DNA of 64,000 nucleotides, from assembly GCF_035083965.1 (NCBI RefSeq), contig NC_089738.1:11248734-11312733 (forward strand), read 5' to 3'. The translations under genes and the position numbers were made by a program. This document shows, piece after piece, positions 1 through 20,699 of the stretch; within the stretch, counting starts at the first letter, position 1; each line of letters opens with the position of its first letter. Source of the stretch: Branchiostoma lanceolatum (Eukaryota > Chordata > Leptocardii > Amphioxiformes > Branchiostomatidae). The notes under the pieces were generated by a model. It was not told the DNA's origin. It made no database searches and saw only the letters and a program-made list of their open reading frames with translations.

Positions 1-26
1 GTGACATTCTATCTGTGCATCATTAG

Positions 27-3000
27 GATCCTCATGTTGACTGTTATAAGATGACAGACATAGAAGAAGAGCTACTATTGGATCGTAACAAGTTGGTAGG
101 CCTGGGCCTACTGTTGGGCTGTGACTACTGTCCGAAGGGGGTGCCAGGTGTCGGCAAAGAACTTGCTTTCAAGGTCATGACTGCCCTCGGCACCTGTGAT
201 GTACTCGAGCGGTAAGTTCAAGGGAAGGTATTTCTATTGTACTGAATGAAGCTTTGGAATATAGATGTTGTCTTTGTGTTTTTTTGGTAAGCTCTGTTTC
301 TATTATTACTGTTTCCATGATGTGAAGTCAGCTTCCTTCTCTCTATCTCTACAATAAGTAAATTAATTTTTTCCTAGAACTATCGTAGAGTGGAACTCAC
401 TGCTACAAGTGCAGTAAAGGTATTCTCAATAGATAACATGAAACAACGCTTGCAGCTAGATGCACATTTGTTGTGTGACAGGTCGTTCAGTGTTATATTA
501 TAACAATATTTATTGTTAAACTGGTGTGTTTTGCAGAAGGGTTGCGTTGTAACGGCTATACATTTACAGAAGCTGGTGTGATATGACAAAAGGCAGTTAT
601 ATAGAACTATTAGAAGTAAATACATTGTACCTGTCCCTCTGTAACTGATAACATTTGGTTAAGATTCTAAGATACACATGGTTCCCTCCAGATTTAAAGT
701 CTGGAGGTCTGAAGCATCAGATCAGACTGAAGCTCAGTGTGGGACGGCCAGTAAACCAAAGGGAAGCCAGAAGAGGGCTAAGAACAGTTCCATTGAAGCT
801 ACTGTGATGAGGTAAGGGCTGTTTATTTCTTGTAGAGGGGGTTACTGTGTTTCCTTATGTTCTTGTATTTTTATCCATGTGTATCTGAAAAACAGGTCGC
901 AATCTAGACTTAAGATGTATTTGCTTGGCTAAACTATAGTGGGTAAATCTGAAAATGCCTATACATGTAGCCATGCATTATAGGGGCCAGATTAAACATC
1001 CCAGATACCTGATACCAAACCCATAAAGTTATAAGCAGATAGATTCTATGCTAAAATTGCCATTAACGATTTTTATCGGATTGTTTTATTCTCCTTTGTT
1101 CCTTGTCTTTACAGAAAAGCGCTGACAGATCCAGAATTTCCTGATACAAAAGTATGTAGATATATTATATAATTTTATAAACAAGTTGTATTGACGATGT
1201 TGAACCAATATTGCAGTATCTTATCAATAAGTACAGAAGTGTCTTTAACATGCTCAGGGTACAGCTCTCCTCAACCATGGGAACTCCAGCTTTAAGTCCC
1301 ATCCAAACTAAGTAAATTGACTTTAATGTATATTATGCTATGACTTATTCATCAATTCTTGCCATTGTTCTAGATTATTAAGGAGTTCCTGGTTACAAAA
1401 GACACCTGTCCCTCCCGAAAGTTGGAATGGAAGAGACCAAGGCTACCTGCATTACAGGTCAGGAATTATATTACATTCAGTTACATATTATGACATCTAC
1501 ACTTGTCTAAATAAAGATATTGAAAAAAGCCTTCAGTGAGTTTTTCATGTCTAATGTATATGTAGAGACTAGATAGTTGTTTGATGCCACTAATTGAACT
1601 TTTTGTGTCAGTAAATTCTAATCAACTTTATTTGTAGCATCTTCTTATGACACAGAATTCCTAGCTATAAAGTACCCATACTATAATTCTAGAAAATGTG
1701 CCATTACACTGTTGCAATGTTGGGGTTAGAGTTAAAGAGGCAGTTCAGACATAACATCATAGTCATACACAATGTATAGTACAAATTGTTTCAATATGGT
1801 AGTTGTGTTTGTGATATTTTTGACAATAAGAATTGTTGAATATTTGTAGGAGCTGAACCTGAGGTTACTGGAGTGGCCTGAAGAGTACACTCTGGAGAAA
1901 GTCCTGCCTCTGGTGACATACTGGGAGATGTCTCACATGCAGACTCATGATCAGAAGGAGAACAGACCATCACTGTCCCCTTACAGGTAGGGAGACTCTC
2001 AATGTTAGTGTATTTTCTAAGAAGAAGCATCTGATCATACTTAAACAGTAAACTGCGGAAGGTGGTGTAATTAGATGGCAAGGTGGTCTTGTAGTTATTA
2101 TGGTTCCTGACTTAGAATCTAGAGGTTCTGGGTTCGAATCCCTAGCAGACCCCAATTTTCTCCCCTTAGGAAAGGCACTTTACACCTACATGTATTTCCT
2201 CACTCTACTCAAGGTGAAAATGAGTACCTAGCTTTGGTTAGGGATGTCCTCTTGGATGAGATTACTAGTAAGGGCCCTTTTCAGTGTGAGTGGATCAAAC
2301 CTTACAGTCTTGGTCTTACACAACTTGTAGAAGTTGTACTTACTATAGAACAACTGGTGTGTTATGCCTAAAGGTGATGTACTGGTTAGGCAAAACAATC
2401 AAACAAACAAAGGAGATCGGACTGAATATTTTGTTCTGATATTTCAGTGTGGTGAAAACTCGAACACGTAACAGTGTTCCTTGTCTGGAGGTGCAGTGGT
2501 ACAAGCCTGATGGCATCACTGCAGAGGGGAGTTATGTCACAACGATAGAACCAGAGGATCTCTTCACATCGGCCTTCCCACATCTGGTACGGGAGTTCAG
2601 GGAAAGGAAAGCAGCCAAACGAAGTAGGAAGAAAGGTAGGGGAGTTCTGAGGCTATGTCGCAGCTTGAGTTATGAGTGTAGGAAAGGCTGACTCATTGTA
2701 TAGAACTCATATGCATACATGTTGATAAGAGTCACTTGATATGCTACATTGTCTTCCATGTGTGGTGATTCTTCTTTTTCATGTCCAGTGATATGCATAA
2801 TGTATATGTTACTGTAAATGTGCTTACTTTTGCGGTAGTTTTATTTTGTAGTAGAAGGCAAAAGGAGGTTTTCATGGTATTTAAGTTTGAAAGTTGAATT
2901 GATTCTGCAGTACGTACGGTACAAACATGTGCGCAGTGTTATGATTTTGTTTCAAGAGGTAAAAAAATGGGAAAATGAAAACACTGCAAACATGTCAAGA

Positions 3001-4761
3001 TTTACAGAGCATTTGTAGATGATTATAAATCTAGTTTTTACCAGTCCAAACAGTTAGAATCTATATCATCACAGGTCCTCTTTTGAATGGTTTAAATCCA
3101 ATGAAATGAATACTAGTATAGCGCTTGCTCACTAGCCAAAGCAATGCTTCATTACAATTGTAGCAGCAAAGGAATACTGATAAACTTTTTCTATCTGTTA
3201 CATAGGAGGAAAGACAAATGCCAAACAAAAATGCACAGATGGCACGGCAGATACAGACTTTCAACAGCAGGGTGACACACAACCTAAAGAACAAGCAAAT
3301 AGGCCTTCTGATCACAGTGTAGTTGATAACAGTCTAGCTCTTGACTTCTCAAAGCTCTCATTAGATAAAGGTAACTTCAAAACATCAACGCTAGATGAAG
3401 GAAAGTCAGCTGCATCAACTACAAGAGGCTGCAAAGAGGACAATTTGCCTGATGAGCTGAATAAGGATTCAGCTACATCACAGTTTGCTGTGTCTTCTGA
3501 AAAAGTTGTGCCTTCTTATCCACCTTCGGTCAGTAAAATGGACCCTAACTTCTCCCTTGGGATAAACGACTTTTCCTTCATGTCGAATACAGATGGAGAT
3601 ACTAGTATTAGTACTAACACATGTAGGTCAAGTAGTACAACTGTAGAGGGTGACATGTCAAAGATGGGTCCAGATCTGGAAGGGCAAAGCAACATACAGT
3701 CTCCAGTCTCAACCCATGTCATGTTGCCCCTTATGGAGAGGTTACAGTTGAAGGGAGAAAAGAGAAGGCTACCTAAGGCAGAGAAAATATCATGCTACAA
3801 GGATGTGCCTCAGTCTCAGCCTCCAAAAACAGATCACAGAACTGCAGTCCAGGAAAAGTCAAACCAGGATAGTCTTGATAAGCTAAAACAGAAGGACAGG
3901 AGAGGTGGGCAGATTATAGAAGCCATTGGAAGTTTTGAACATGCTTTTAAATCAACTGATGAGCAGTCGGTTGAGACACAAAGAATCACTCCAGCACTGA
4001 GCAAGGCCATGGACCCTGTTGAACAACCACGGTCTGTTTCAGACAAAACCAAGGAAGTGAAAGAGAAAGGACTTCACTCAAGCAAGAGTACAGATACCTT
4101 GAAAAAGGAAACACTACAAGCTGATGAGCAGTTGGTTAAGACGCAAAGAATAACTCCAGAGCAGAGCAAGGCCATGGACGGCCCTTTCGAGCTAACACGG
4201 CCTGTTGCAGGTAAAACCAAGCAAGTCAAGGAAAGAGGGCTTTCTTTAAGTACAGACAACTTGAAAAATGAGAAGACACTAAAAGCTGATGAGCAGTTCT
4301 TTGCCACACAAAGAATCCCACTGGCACCGGGCAAGGCCACAGGGGACGCTGCTGGGCTACCACGGCCTGATGCAGGTAACAAAGTTAAGGAAAGAGGGCT
4401 TTCATTAAGCAAGAGTACAGACAACTTGAAAAAGAAGACGACACAACAAGCTGGTTCAGAAACAGACTCTGTGGAGTTAAGAAAGGCACTGATGTACAGC
4501 CCAGCTTCCATCCATAGTAGCTACACTACAGATTCATCTGTACTTGATGATACCAAAGACGTGTCAGGGGCTTGCACACCAGGTGTAGTTGCTAAAGCCA
4601 AACCTGCCTCTGCTTGTAGTACGTCTACACAGATGGACGATGTGAACAGTCCTGGAGTGACCAGAATGTCTCTTGCAGAGCGACTGAGACTCCGTGTCGG
4701 ATACTCCAAAGGAAAAGTCCTCGACGCAATGCAGGGAAAACACTGTGACCAATCACCCTGA
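27..4761 (+). CDS. GEN1: GEN1 Holliday-junction resolvase, 3' part (N-terminus outside window)
   Basis: GEN1 is a nuclear XPG/FEN1-family endonuclease that cuts Holliday junctions and flaps. Seven exons are visible: 27-211, 692-811, 1115-1151, 1374-1457, 1850-1986, 2448-2635 and 3206-4761. Joined, they give 768 residues plus a TGA stop with all phases matching. The first exon has the XPG-I end and helix-hairpin-helix (LLLGCDYCPKGVPGVGK); the GCDY aspartate corresponds to a FEN1 metal ligand. Exon 6 encodes the GEN1-specific chromodomain (starts VVKTRTRNSVPCLEVQWYKP), which closely resembles the vertebrate one. The last exon encodes a Ser/Lys-rich, apparently disordered tail of about 517 residues with three 55-residue repeats. 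The XPG-N domain and start codon lie upstream of the window. The gene is convergent with the Shark-type kinase gene. Confidence 0.93.
360..600 (+). mobile_element. Dispersed SINE-like repeat, copy 1 (GEN1 intron)
   Basis: TTCCTAGAACTATCGTAGAG, GCTTGCAG, TGTGACAGGTCGTTCAGTGT and AACTGGTGTGTTTTGCAGAA occur in the same order and spacing as in 47455-47680. The end segment resembles the tail of the SINEs at 2070 and 40112. The 5' head is not clearly tRNA-like. Confidence 0.6.
2070..2411 (+). mobile_element. tRNA-derived SINE in a GEN1 intron
   Basis: A tRNA-like head with an internal B box (GGTTCGAATCCC at 2131-2142) is followed by a body (GGAAAGGCACTTTACA, GAAAATGAGTACCT) and a tail (TGGTGTGTTATGCCTAAAGG) before an AAACAAACAAA-like end. 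A second copy with the same order is at 40112-40470. It lies between GEN1 exons 1850-1986 and 2448-2635. Confidence 0.85.
2810..3008. mobile_element. Diverged foldback MITE in the last GEN1 intron
   Basis: The left end TACTGTAAATGTG with TTTTGCGGTAGTTTTA is partly complementary to the right end, ACACTGCAAACATG with GATTTACAG. End motifs and length match the elements at 7447-7660 and 8925-9156. It lies between GEN1 exons ending at 2635 and starting at 3206. Confidence 0.5.
3955..4440 (+). repeat. Three 165-bp (55-aa) in-frame repeats in the GEN1 tail
   Basis: Units start at 3955, 4120 and 4285, spaced exactly 165 bp. Each encodes a [TA]DEQ..xTQRI.. segment, then a SKAMD-like or GKATG segment, then K.KERGLSLS and STDNLKK. 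They lie in the disordered C-terminal region after the chromodomain. The copies have diverged but kept their spacing and frame, with small compensating length changes in copies 2 and 3. I know of no such repeat in vertebrate GEN1. Confidence 0.85.
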
Positions 4762-5200
4762 GGGTTTCATAATGGTATACATGTGCATGTTGTGGTCGAA
4801 GCAATTTACATGTCCCTAATTGATATACATGTAAACAGAATACCTTTTGTTTATACCTAAAGGCCCGGAAACTGAATTTAGTTTGCTATAGCTAGTTTTA
4901 GGATTATGCTGAACTAGAGGAACAACATGAAAATAGAAACAGAGGGGAAAGGCTGAACACATGTCTCAGAACATACATGTTGTCAGTTGCAACTTTATCC
5001 CTCATCTCTGTTTTTAACTTCACCTCTTGCTAATTTTTTCTACTTATTGTAGTATTTCTAACTTGAAATGTTTTACAACACCTTACCTTTACCTTATCCT
5101 GTTATAGTATTTAAAGCGTCTTGCTTTGTCGTCAGTTAGAGGTTGGACCACTTTATAATAGTATTTTGAAAGAATAAAAGATCATGCAAAATTTTTGTTA
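4762..5200 (+). other. GEN1 3' untranslated region with AATAAA signal
   Basis: AT-rich sequence after the GEN1 stop contains AATAAA at 5173-5178, a plausible cleavage signal. I see no coding potential. The 3' end is inferred from the hexamer only. Confidence 0.45.
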
Positions 5201-5459
5201 CTGAAAACTTTTAACTTTTACTAAACGCCAGTAAGAAATTAGTTTTAAAACCTTTATGCTCATATTTTTTATTTCACTTTAATTGTAATGTCATCTGTGC
5301 ATTTGCTTTGAAGAAAATCTACATGGCTATTCTTCATTTCCTTGTGTACTCTGTGAAATTGTCTGGTTTATCTGGAAACAATATATTATACAGTTGAAAT
5401 CAAGTTTCATTCCAGGTCACACAAAAAATGAGACCGTACATGACTATAAAGCAGGTTAT

Positions 5460-6291
5460 CTTTTTTATTCAACTTTGACCACAACAGTTAAGTAATAGAT
5501 CAAAGAGAACAACAATTAATAATAAAAGATGTTACATTGAACTTGGTTGATTGGTTTGTTAATGTTGAGTAGTGACTTGACTAAATGAAGATATTCTTCC
5601 TGGAGAACAATTGACTAGTTCAAGATTATAGGAATTGATACATGCCATTTTCTGTATCATCACAAAAGAGACATTCCACCAACCATTAGAAATACGTAAA
5701 CGAAACTGATACAGGTCACAATATAGTGTTCTTTGAGTAACCATCTCACCAAAAATAGTATTTTCATATACATGCATTATAGTATATATAAATATTATAT
5801 ATTCTGTATACTTGATCATAAGCAAAATATTATCCATATATAATATGACCCTGATCAGTCCATCTCCATATTAATATAAGGACTGTATTAGACCTGTCTT
5901 GTTGAAGTTGTTTACAATATTATACATACATACACAAACACCTCTACATCCGAACAGCATTATCATTGATAAGTCATGACATGTTGTAACCTTACACAGT
6001 GTCCAAAGTATCCTCTGCTGATCAACACAATCTAATTGTCTTAATAATCCTTCCTTTGGAGCATGTTGCAAGAGTGCATTAAGGAAATAGGATTGTCTTG
6101 AAAAGCATTGAAATGAACAAGACTTGATAGGCCGAAAGAATTTTTTATATAAATATGGACAAAATTCAACTGATGCAATTTTTAAATGTACATGTATCTT
6201 ACTCTTCTAATTGTAAGAGAAACAATAAAAAGGAAACAACAAAGTTACTTATGAAAGTCATGGACTATATCAAATATAGATTTCCTTCACT
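5460..6291 (-). other. Shark-type kinase 3' untranslated region (putative)
   Basis: On the minus strand this AT-rich stretch follows the kinase stop codon at 6292-6294. A minus-strand AATAAA lies at 5464-5469. It carries no coding signal. The boundary is a guess from the hexamer. The region 5201-5459 between the two convergent genes shows nothing recognisable. Confidence 0.35.
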
Positions 6292-16577
<10,286 letters not shown>

Positions 16578-16830
16578 GGCAGCTTCGTCCTCTCAAGAAA
16601 CGATAGACGCCAGCACGAAGCCTTCTTGTTGTTATTTACAGCGTAGGAAACAGACAGCGAACCTCAAGCCGTGTACAAAGTTCCGGGTGTGACTCAGACT
16701 AATTAATTGGTCTGGGACCGCGACACGTGATCGCTGGGGGTTGCCCGACGTCCCGCAAGACGGTCTGTCAATCAAAGCACGACTGACGTGTTACTTGAGT
16801 TGAGAGAGCCCTGTTTTGCCATATGCTGCT
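16578..16830 (-). promoter_or_regulatory. Putative Shark-type kinase promoter/5'UTR
   Basis: GC-richer sequence upstream of the kinase ATG contains an inverted CCAAT (ATTGG near 16707) and an E-box CACGTG (16724-16729). No transcription start site can be read from sequence alone. Position and these motifs are the only support. Confidence 0.35.
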
Positions 16831-16937
16831 TGAAATATGCATCAAGATATATCCTACCCCCCCCCCCTCTGGTGTGCTCTCTTAAATTTCAATAGCCTAC
16901 AATAGCATGGTGTTTTAAGAGCCAATTCGTTAACTGG

Positions 16938-17013
16938 GACCTTAAAATCTTAAAGGGAGGCTAAATTCAAAATTGGGACCTTGAAATCTCAAAGGGAGGC
17001 TAAATTCAAAATC
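16938..17013. repeat. Two 38-bp direct repeats
   Basis: GGGACCTTAAAATCTTAAAG plus GGAGGCTAAATTCAAAAT occurs twice in tandem (from about 16938 and 16976) with a few substitutions. Nothing else is recognisable between here and the satellite that starts near 17500. Confidence 0.75.
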
Positions 17014-17329
17014 GAAAAGTCTACTATACTTTGCTGAATATACCCCAAAGTCAAGTCCTCATTTGTTTCACATATAAAGTCCGTCATAGTTCAGGGCTCT
17101 CCCGTCAAAAGTCAATTTCTGTTCGGTAACCAATTTAGGCTGAAATATTAGTAGGTTGCTGTCCTAGATTTCACAAAAGATATTTTGGGGGTCGATTGTC
17201 TATGAAGGTGCGGGTCAACAATGTTGGGTATATCAAAGTTATACAGTAACTAATATATGTCATTATGAAGCAGTTTGAGAAACTGAATGAAAATTTCTTC
17301 ATGTAGAATAGTTTAATGTTATGCTGTAT

Positions 17330-17420
17330 TTATATTCCCCTTCCAGTGGGAAGGGGGATATACTGTTTTTGCTTGCCTGTTCTTCTTCTTCTTCTTTCTT
17401 CTTCTTCTTCTTCTTCTGCC
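17330..17420. repeat. TTC microsatellite in a dispersed element end
   Basis: A CCTTCCAGTGGGAAGGGG hairpin with GATATACTGTTTTTG is followed by a (TTC)n run at about 17381-17417. A similar GGGAGGGGAATATCCTG motif occurs at about 18789, after the 127-bp array. The array may therefore be internal to one repeated element. Confidence 0.5.
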
Positions 17421-17499
17421 AAAAACCAAGTAGATGTGAGGTGGTGGCTGTACTAATGGTATTACAGAAAGTTATATGTACCTTATGTTACATGGTACG

Positions 17500-18800
17500 G
17501 ATGTTATATTTGAGATGTAGGTACCTATAGGAAAGGTGAATACACCTGACAATATATTATGCTAATGAGGACATAATTTGCATAATTTATGCAGAAACTT
17601 GTATTTCCCTTACCGTAACAGCTGCGGATGTCATATTTGTGATGTAGGTACCTTTAGGAAAGGCAAGCACACCTGACCAGGAATTATGCTAATGAGGACC
17701 TCATTTGCATAATTTATGCAGAAACTTGTATTTCCCTCGCCGTAAAAGCTGCGGATGTCATCTTTAAGATGTAGGTACCTTTAGGAAAGGTAAATGCACC
17801 TGGGCATATATTATGCTAATGAGGACCTCATTTGCATAATTTATGCAGGAACTTGTATTTCCCTCACCGTAAAAGCTGCAGATGTCATATTTGAGATGTA
17901 GGTACCTTTAGGAAAGGTGATCACACCTGGTCATGAATTATGCTAATGAGGACCTAATTTGCATAATTTATGCAGAAACTTGTATTTCCCTTACTGTTAA
18001 AGCTGCAGATGTCATATTTGAGATGTAGGTACCTTTAGGGAAGGTAAACACACCTGGCCATGAATTATGCTAATGAGGACCTCATTTGCATAATTTATGT
18101 AGAAACTTGTATTTCCCTAACCGTAAAAGCTGCAGATGTCATATTTGAGATGTAGGTACCTTTAGGAAAGGTGATCACACCTGGTCATGAATTATGCTAA
18201 TGAGGACCTAATTTGCATAATTTATGCAGAAACTTGTATTTCCCTTACCGTAAAAGCTGCAGATGTCATATTTGAGATGTAGGTACCTTTAGGAAATGTG
18301 AACACACCTGGTCATGAAATATGTTAATGAGGACCTCATTTGCATGATTTATGCATAAACATGTATTTCCCGTACCGTAAAAGCTGTGGATGCCATCTTA
18401 AAGATGTAGGTACATTTAGGAAAGGTGAAAGCACCTGGACATCAATTATGTTAATGGGGACCTCATTTGCATAAATTATGAAGATACTTGTATTTCCCTT
18501 ACCGGAAAAGCTGCAGATGTCATATTTGAGCTGTAGGTACTTTTAGGAAATGTGAACACACCTGGCCATGACTTATGCTAATGAGGACCTTATTTGCATG
18601 ATTTATGCATAAAGTCCTATTTTCCTTACCGTAAAAGCTACGGATGTCAGATCTGAGATGTAGGTACCTTTAGGAAAGGTCAGAAAACCTGACCATAAAA
18701 TATGCTAATGAGGGCCTCATTTGCATGATTTATGCAGAAAATTCATAAGACCCTTTACGGTCAATGCTAAGGATGTCATATTTGAGGTGTAGGTAATGGG
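17500..18800. repeat. 127-bp satellite array, eleven copies
   Basis: The landmark GATGTAGGTAC (or a variant) starts at 17514, 17641, 17768, 17895, 18022, 18149, 18276, 18403, 18530, 18657 and about 18785. The period is 127 bp for nine consecutive intervals, although the sequence has diverged. Each unit contains a near-perfect dyad around TATGCTAATGAGG and CCTCATTTGCATAA, including the POU octamer ATTTGCAT. It is non-coding and lies between the kinase and Roco genes. Confidence 0.9.
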
Positions 18801-18839
18801 AGGGGAATATCCTGCATTTTCCCGAAAATGTTGCCATTC

Positions 18840-20460
18840 TAGTTTCTACATGTCATTATGATTGATAACGGATTTATTATCATATATTTTATCATCTAAC
18901 GTTACACCTGTATGTAACGTTACCATGTTTTCCATGTACGCCCACGCCGTCATTTCAGTGTTTTCTATTGACCCTCGTCCGTACAAGCTAGCAGACTGAT
19001 CAATACGAGCTGGCAGTGGGGCCCCCGAAAAACAGTACATCTTGTACATACTTCTTGTATGTAACGTTATGCCAATTGCAAGTCTCTACCAGACTAACTA
19101 CGCTGGCTATAGACAGCCACCATAGGATATCATCTAGAATCTGACCGCGGAGTTTGGGGAAATGTTAACCTTCCCGCGGACTGATCAGGACTCTCCTGGC
19201 CAGTTTACTCACCCTAGGCCTATTTCTGCCGAATTCTACTATCCATACCCCCGTGTGAATGCCTGGTAGAGGCTAGTGTGTTGCGCCTAAAGGCGGTTAT
19301 ACCGTCTACAAGATACTGCTGCCTCAAAAGTTGTTTGAAACGGCCGGGACAAGATTGCCAACAGTTAGTATATGTGTGTGTTTTTGTGACTTGTCACTTC
19401 ATTGGGTTATTAGGAGCCCCGCCCAAGGCAGGGCAGAGAAAAAATTGAACCACAATCTCATTGATCGTTCCCCACCACGGAAATCTTTTGTAAAGAAACG
19501 AAAGATGTACGTGGTACATTGAAGGGAAACCAGAGTAAAGACCTGTGGTCTGAAGCAGTATCACTACTTCGAAACAGCTACATGATCATTTTGTGGGTAT
19601 AATTAGATGCGATGAATTCTTATCTATTTACAGAAACATAAATCACACGTGTACTGACCTCCTCTAATATCAATTCTAACATTAGATATACATTTTATGG
19701 TGTCGTATTGATACAATCCCCATCTTCGAAACTGCAGGAAATAATTGACAGAAGAATTCGATTCACAAATCATATTTGGAAAAGATCTTCTTACGACAAG
19801 GTCCCCTGGGAAATATGATAATCAGGTGTATCCATGTGTCAAAGGTCAACTCAAGGGTCAACGAAGGGTAAACTTTTGTTTTGTCTGAACCTTCTGCTGT
19901 AATATCTTAACTGTAATGATTTCGTAGTTCGTACCTTAAGGTTCTGAATCGGAGTTCATTTCAGACATTGCATTTATTGCATTTCATCAATATGAAGTCA
20001 ATGAATACTCAGAATAACACGGCAAATAGATTATTATACGATAAGTCAACATAGCCAGCTAACCAGATTTATTGTGCAACACATGGTAGGTACAAATCGA
20101 TTAAATAAGTAATATATACAAGGGTACATGTATAATATATATATATACAAGGGTACATGTATATGCATTTCATCAATTTTTCTGTCAAAGTTGGTTGTCC
20201 TTCTAGGTGACTTGAAATCATCTTAACGTCACTGAGGGCTGTTTTAGGAAACTTTGCGGGGGGGGTCATTAAACACTCTCAATCATGTGAATGGCTCTTT
20301 ACAAGAATATACCCTCGAGCTCAGCCCAATAAAGTTTCTTCAGAAACAGCCCTGTCGTCTGTATTTGATTAACATGCAATTTTCTATCATTCAATCAACC
20401 GAGTCGTATCCCTCGAGCTCTTTGTTATCGCCCCTGTCCTTGGTGCTGAACGTCCTTTCA
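18840..20460. other. Intergenic DNA, mostly featureless
   Basis: No coding signal is seen. A short match to the SINE tail (TGTGTTGCGCCTAAAGGCGG) lies near 19279-19298. A roughly 35-bp tandem duplication with TATATACAAGGGTACATGTA occurs at 20113-20165. A minus-strand AATAAA at 20068-20073 is a candidate polyadenylation signal for the Roco gene. Confidence 0.4.
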
Positions 20461-20645
20461 CCACATTACCGCTAGGCGCGCTATTCAGTATAACGTCCCA
20501 AATGGGTTTCTACCACACCGCCGTCGACTGAAGTGTGTGGTTTGGGTTCTTCATTCTTCAAGTTCAGTTACTACAACGGTTATATCATATACCCTCAGGG
20601 TTTGTAACGCTGGTTACGCATGTCCGCCAGGTGTCCTAACTCCAC
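20461..20645 (-). pseudogene. Decayed duplicate of the Roco terminal exon
   Basis: Landmarks CACATTACCGCTAGG, GTGTGTGGTTTGGGTTC, TTCAGTTAC, GTAACGCTGGTTACG and TCCTAACTC recur in the same order at 20642-20836, which covers the end of the real terminal exon. In this copy the minus-strand reading frame is interrupted (it reads GHLADMRNQRYKP, then stop). It lies in the Roco 3'UTR or just beyond it. Confidence 0.75.
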
Positions 20646-20699
20646 ATTACCGCTAGGTGCGCTATTCAGTCGGGCTCTGGTTTCTCAGGCCTGTGGTTT

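Noticed and set aside
3061-3315. 84-codon minus-strand frame antisense to the start of the last GEN1 exon
   Set aside because: Shadow of intron/exon sequence; no support.
17500-18800. CRISPR-like array
   Set aside because: Units are contiguous 127-bp tandem repeats without unique spacers, in a eukaryotic genome.
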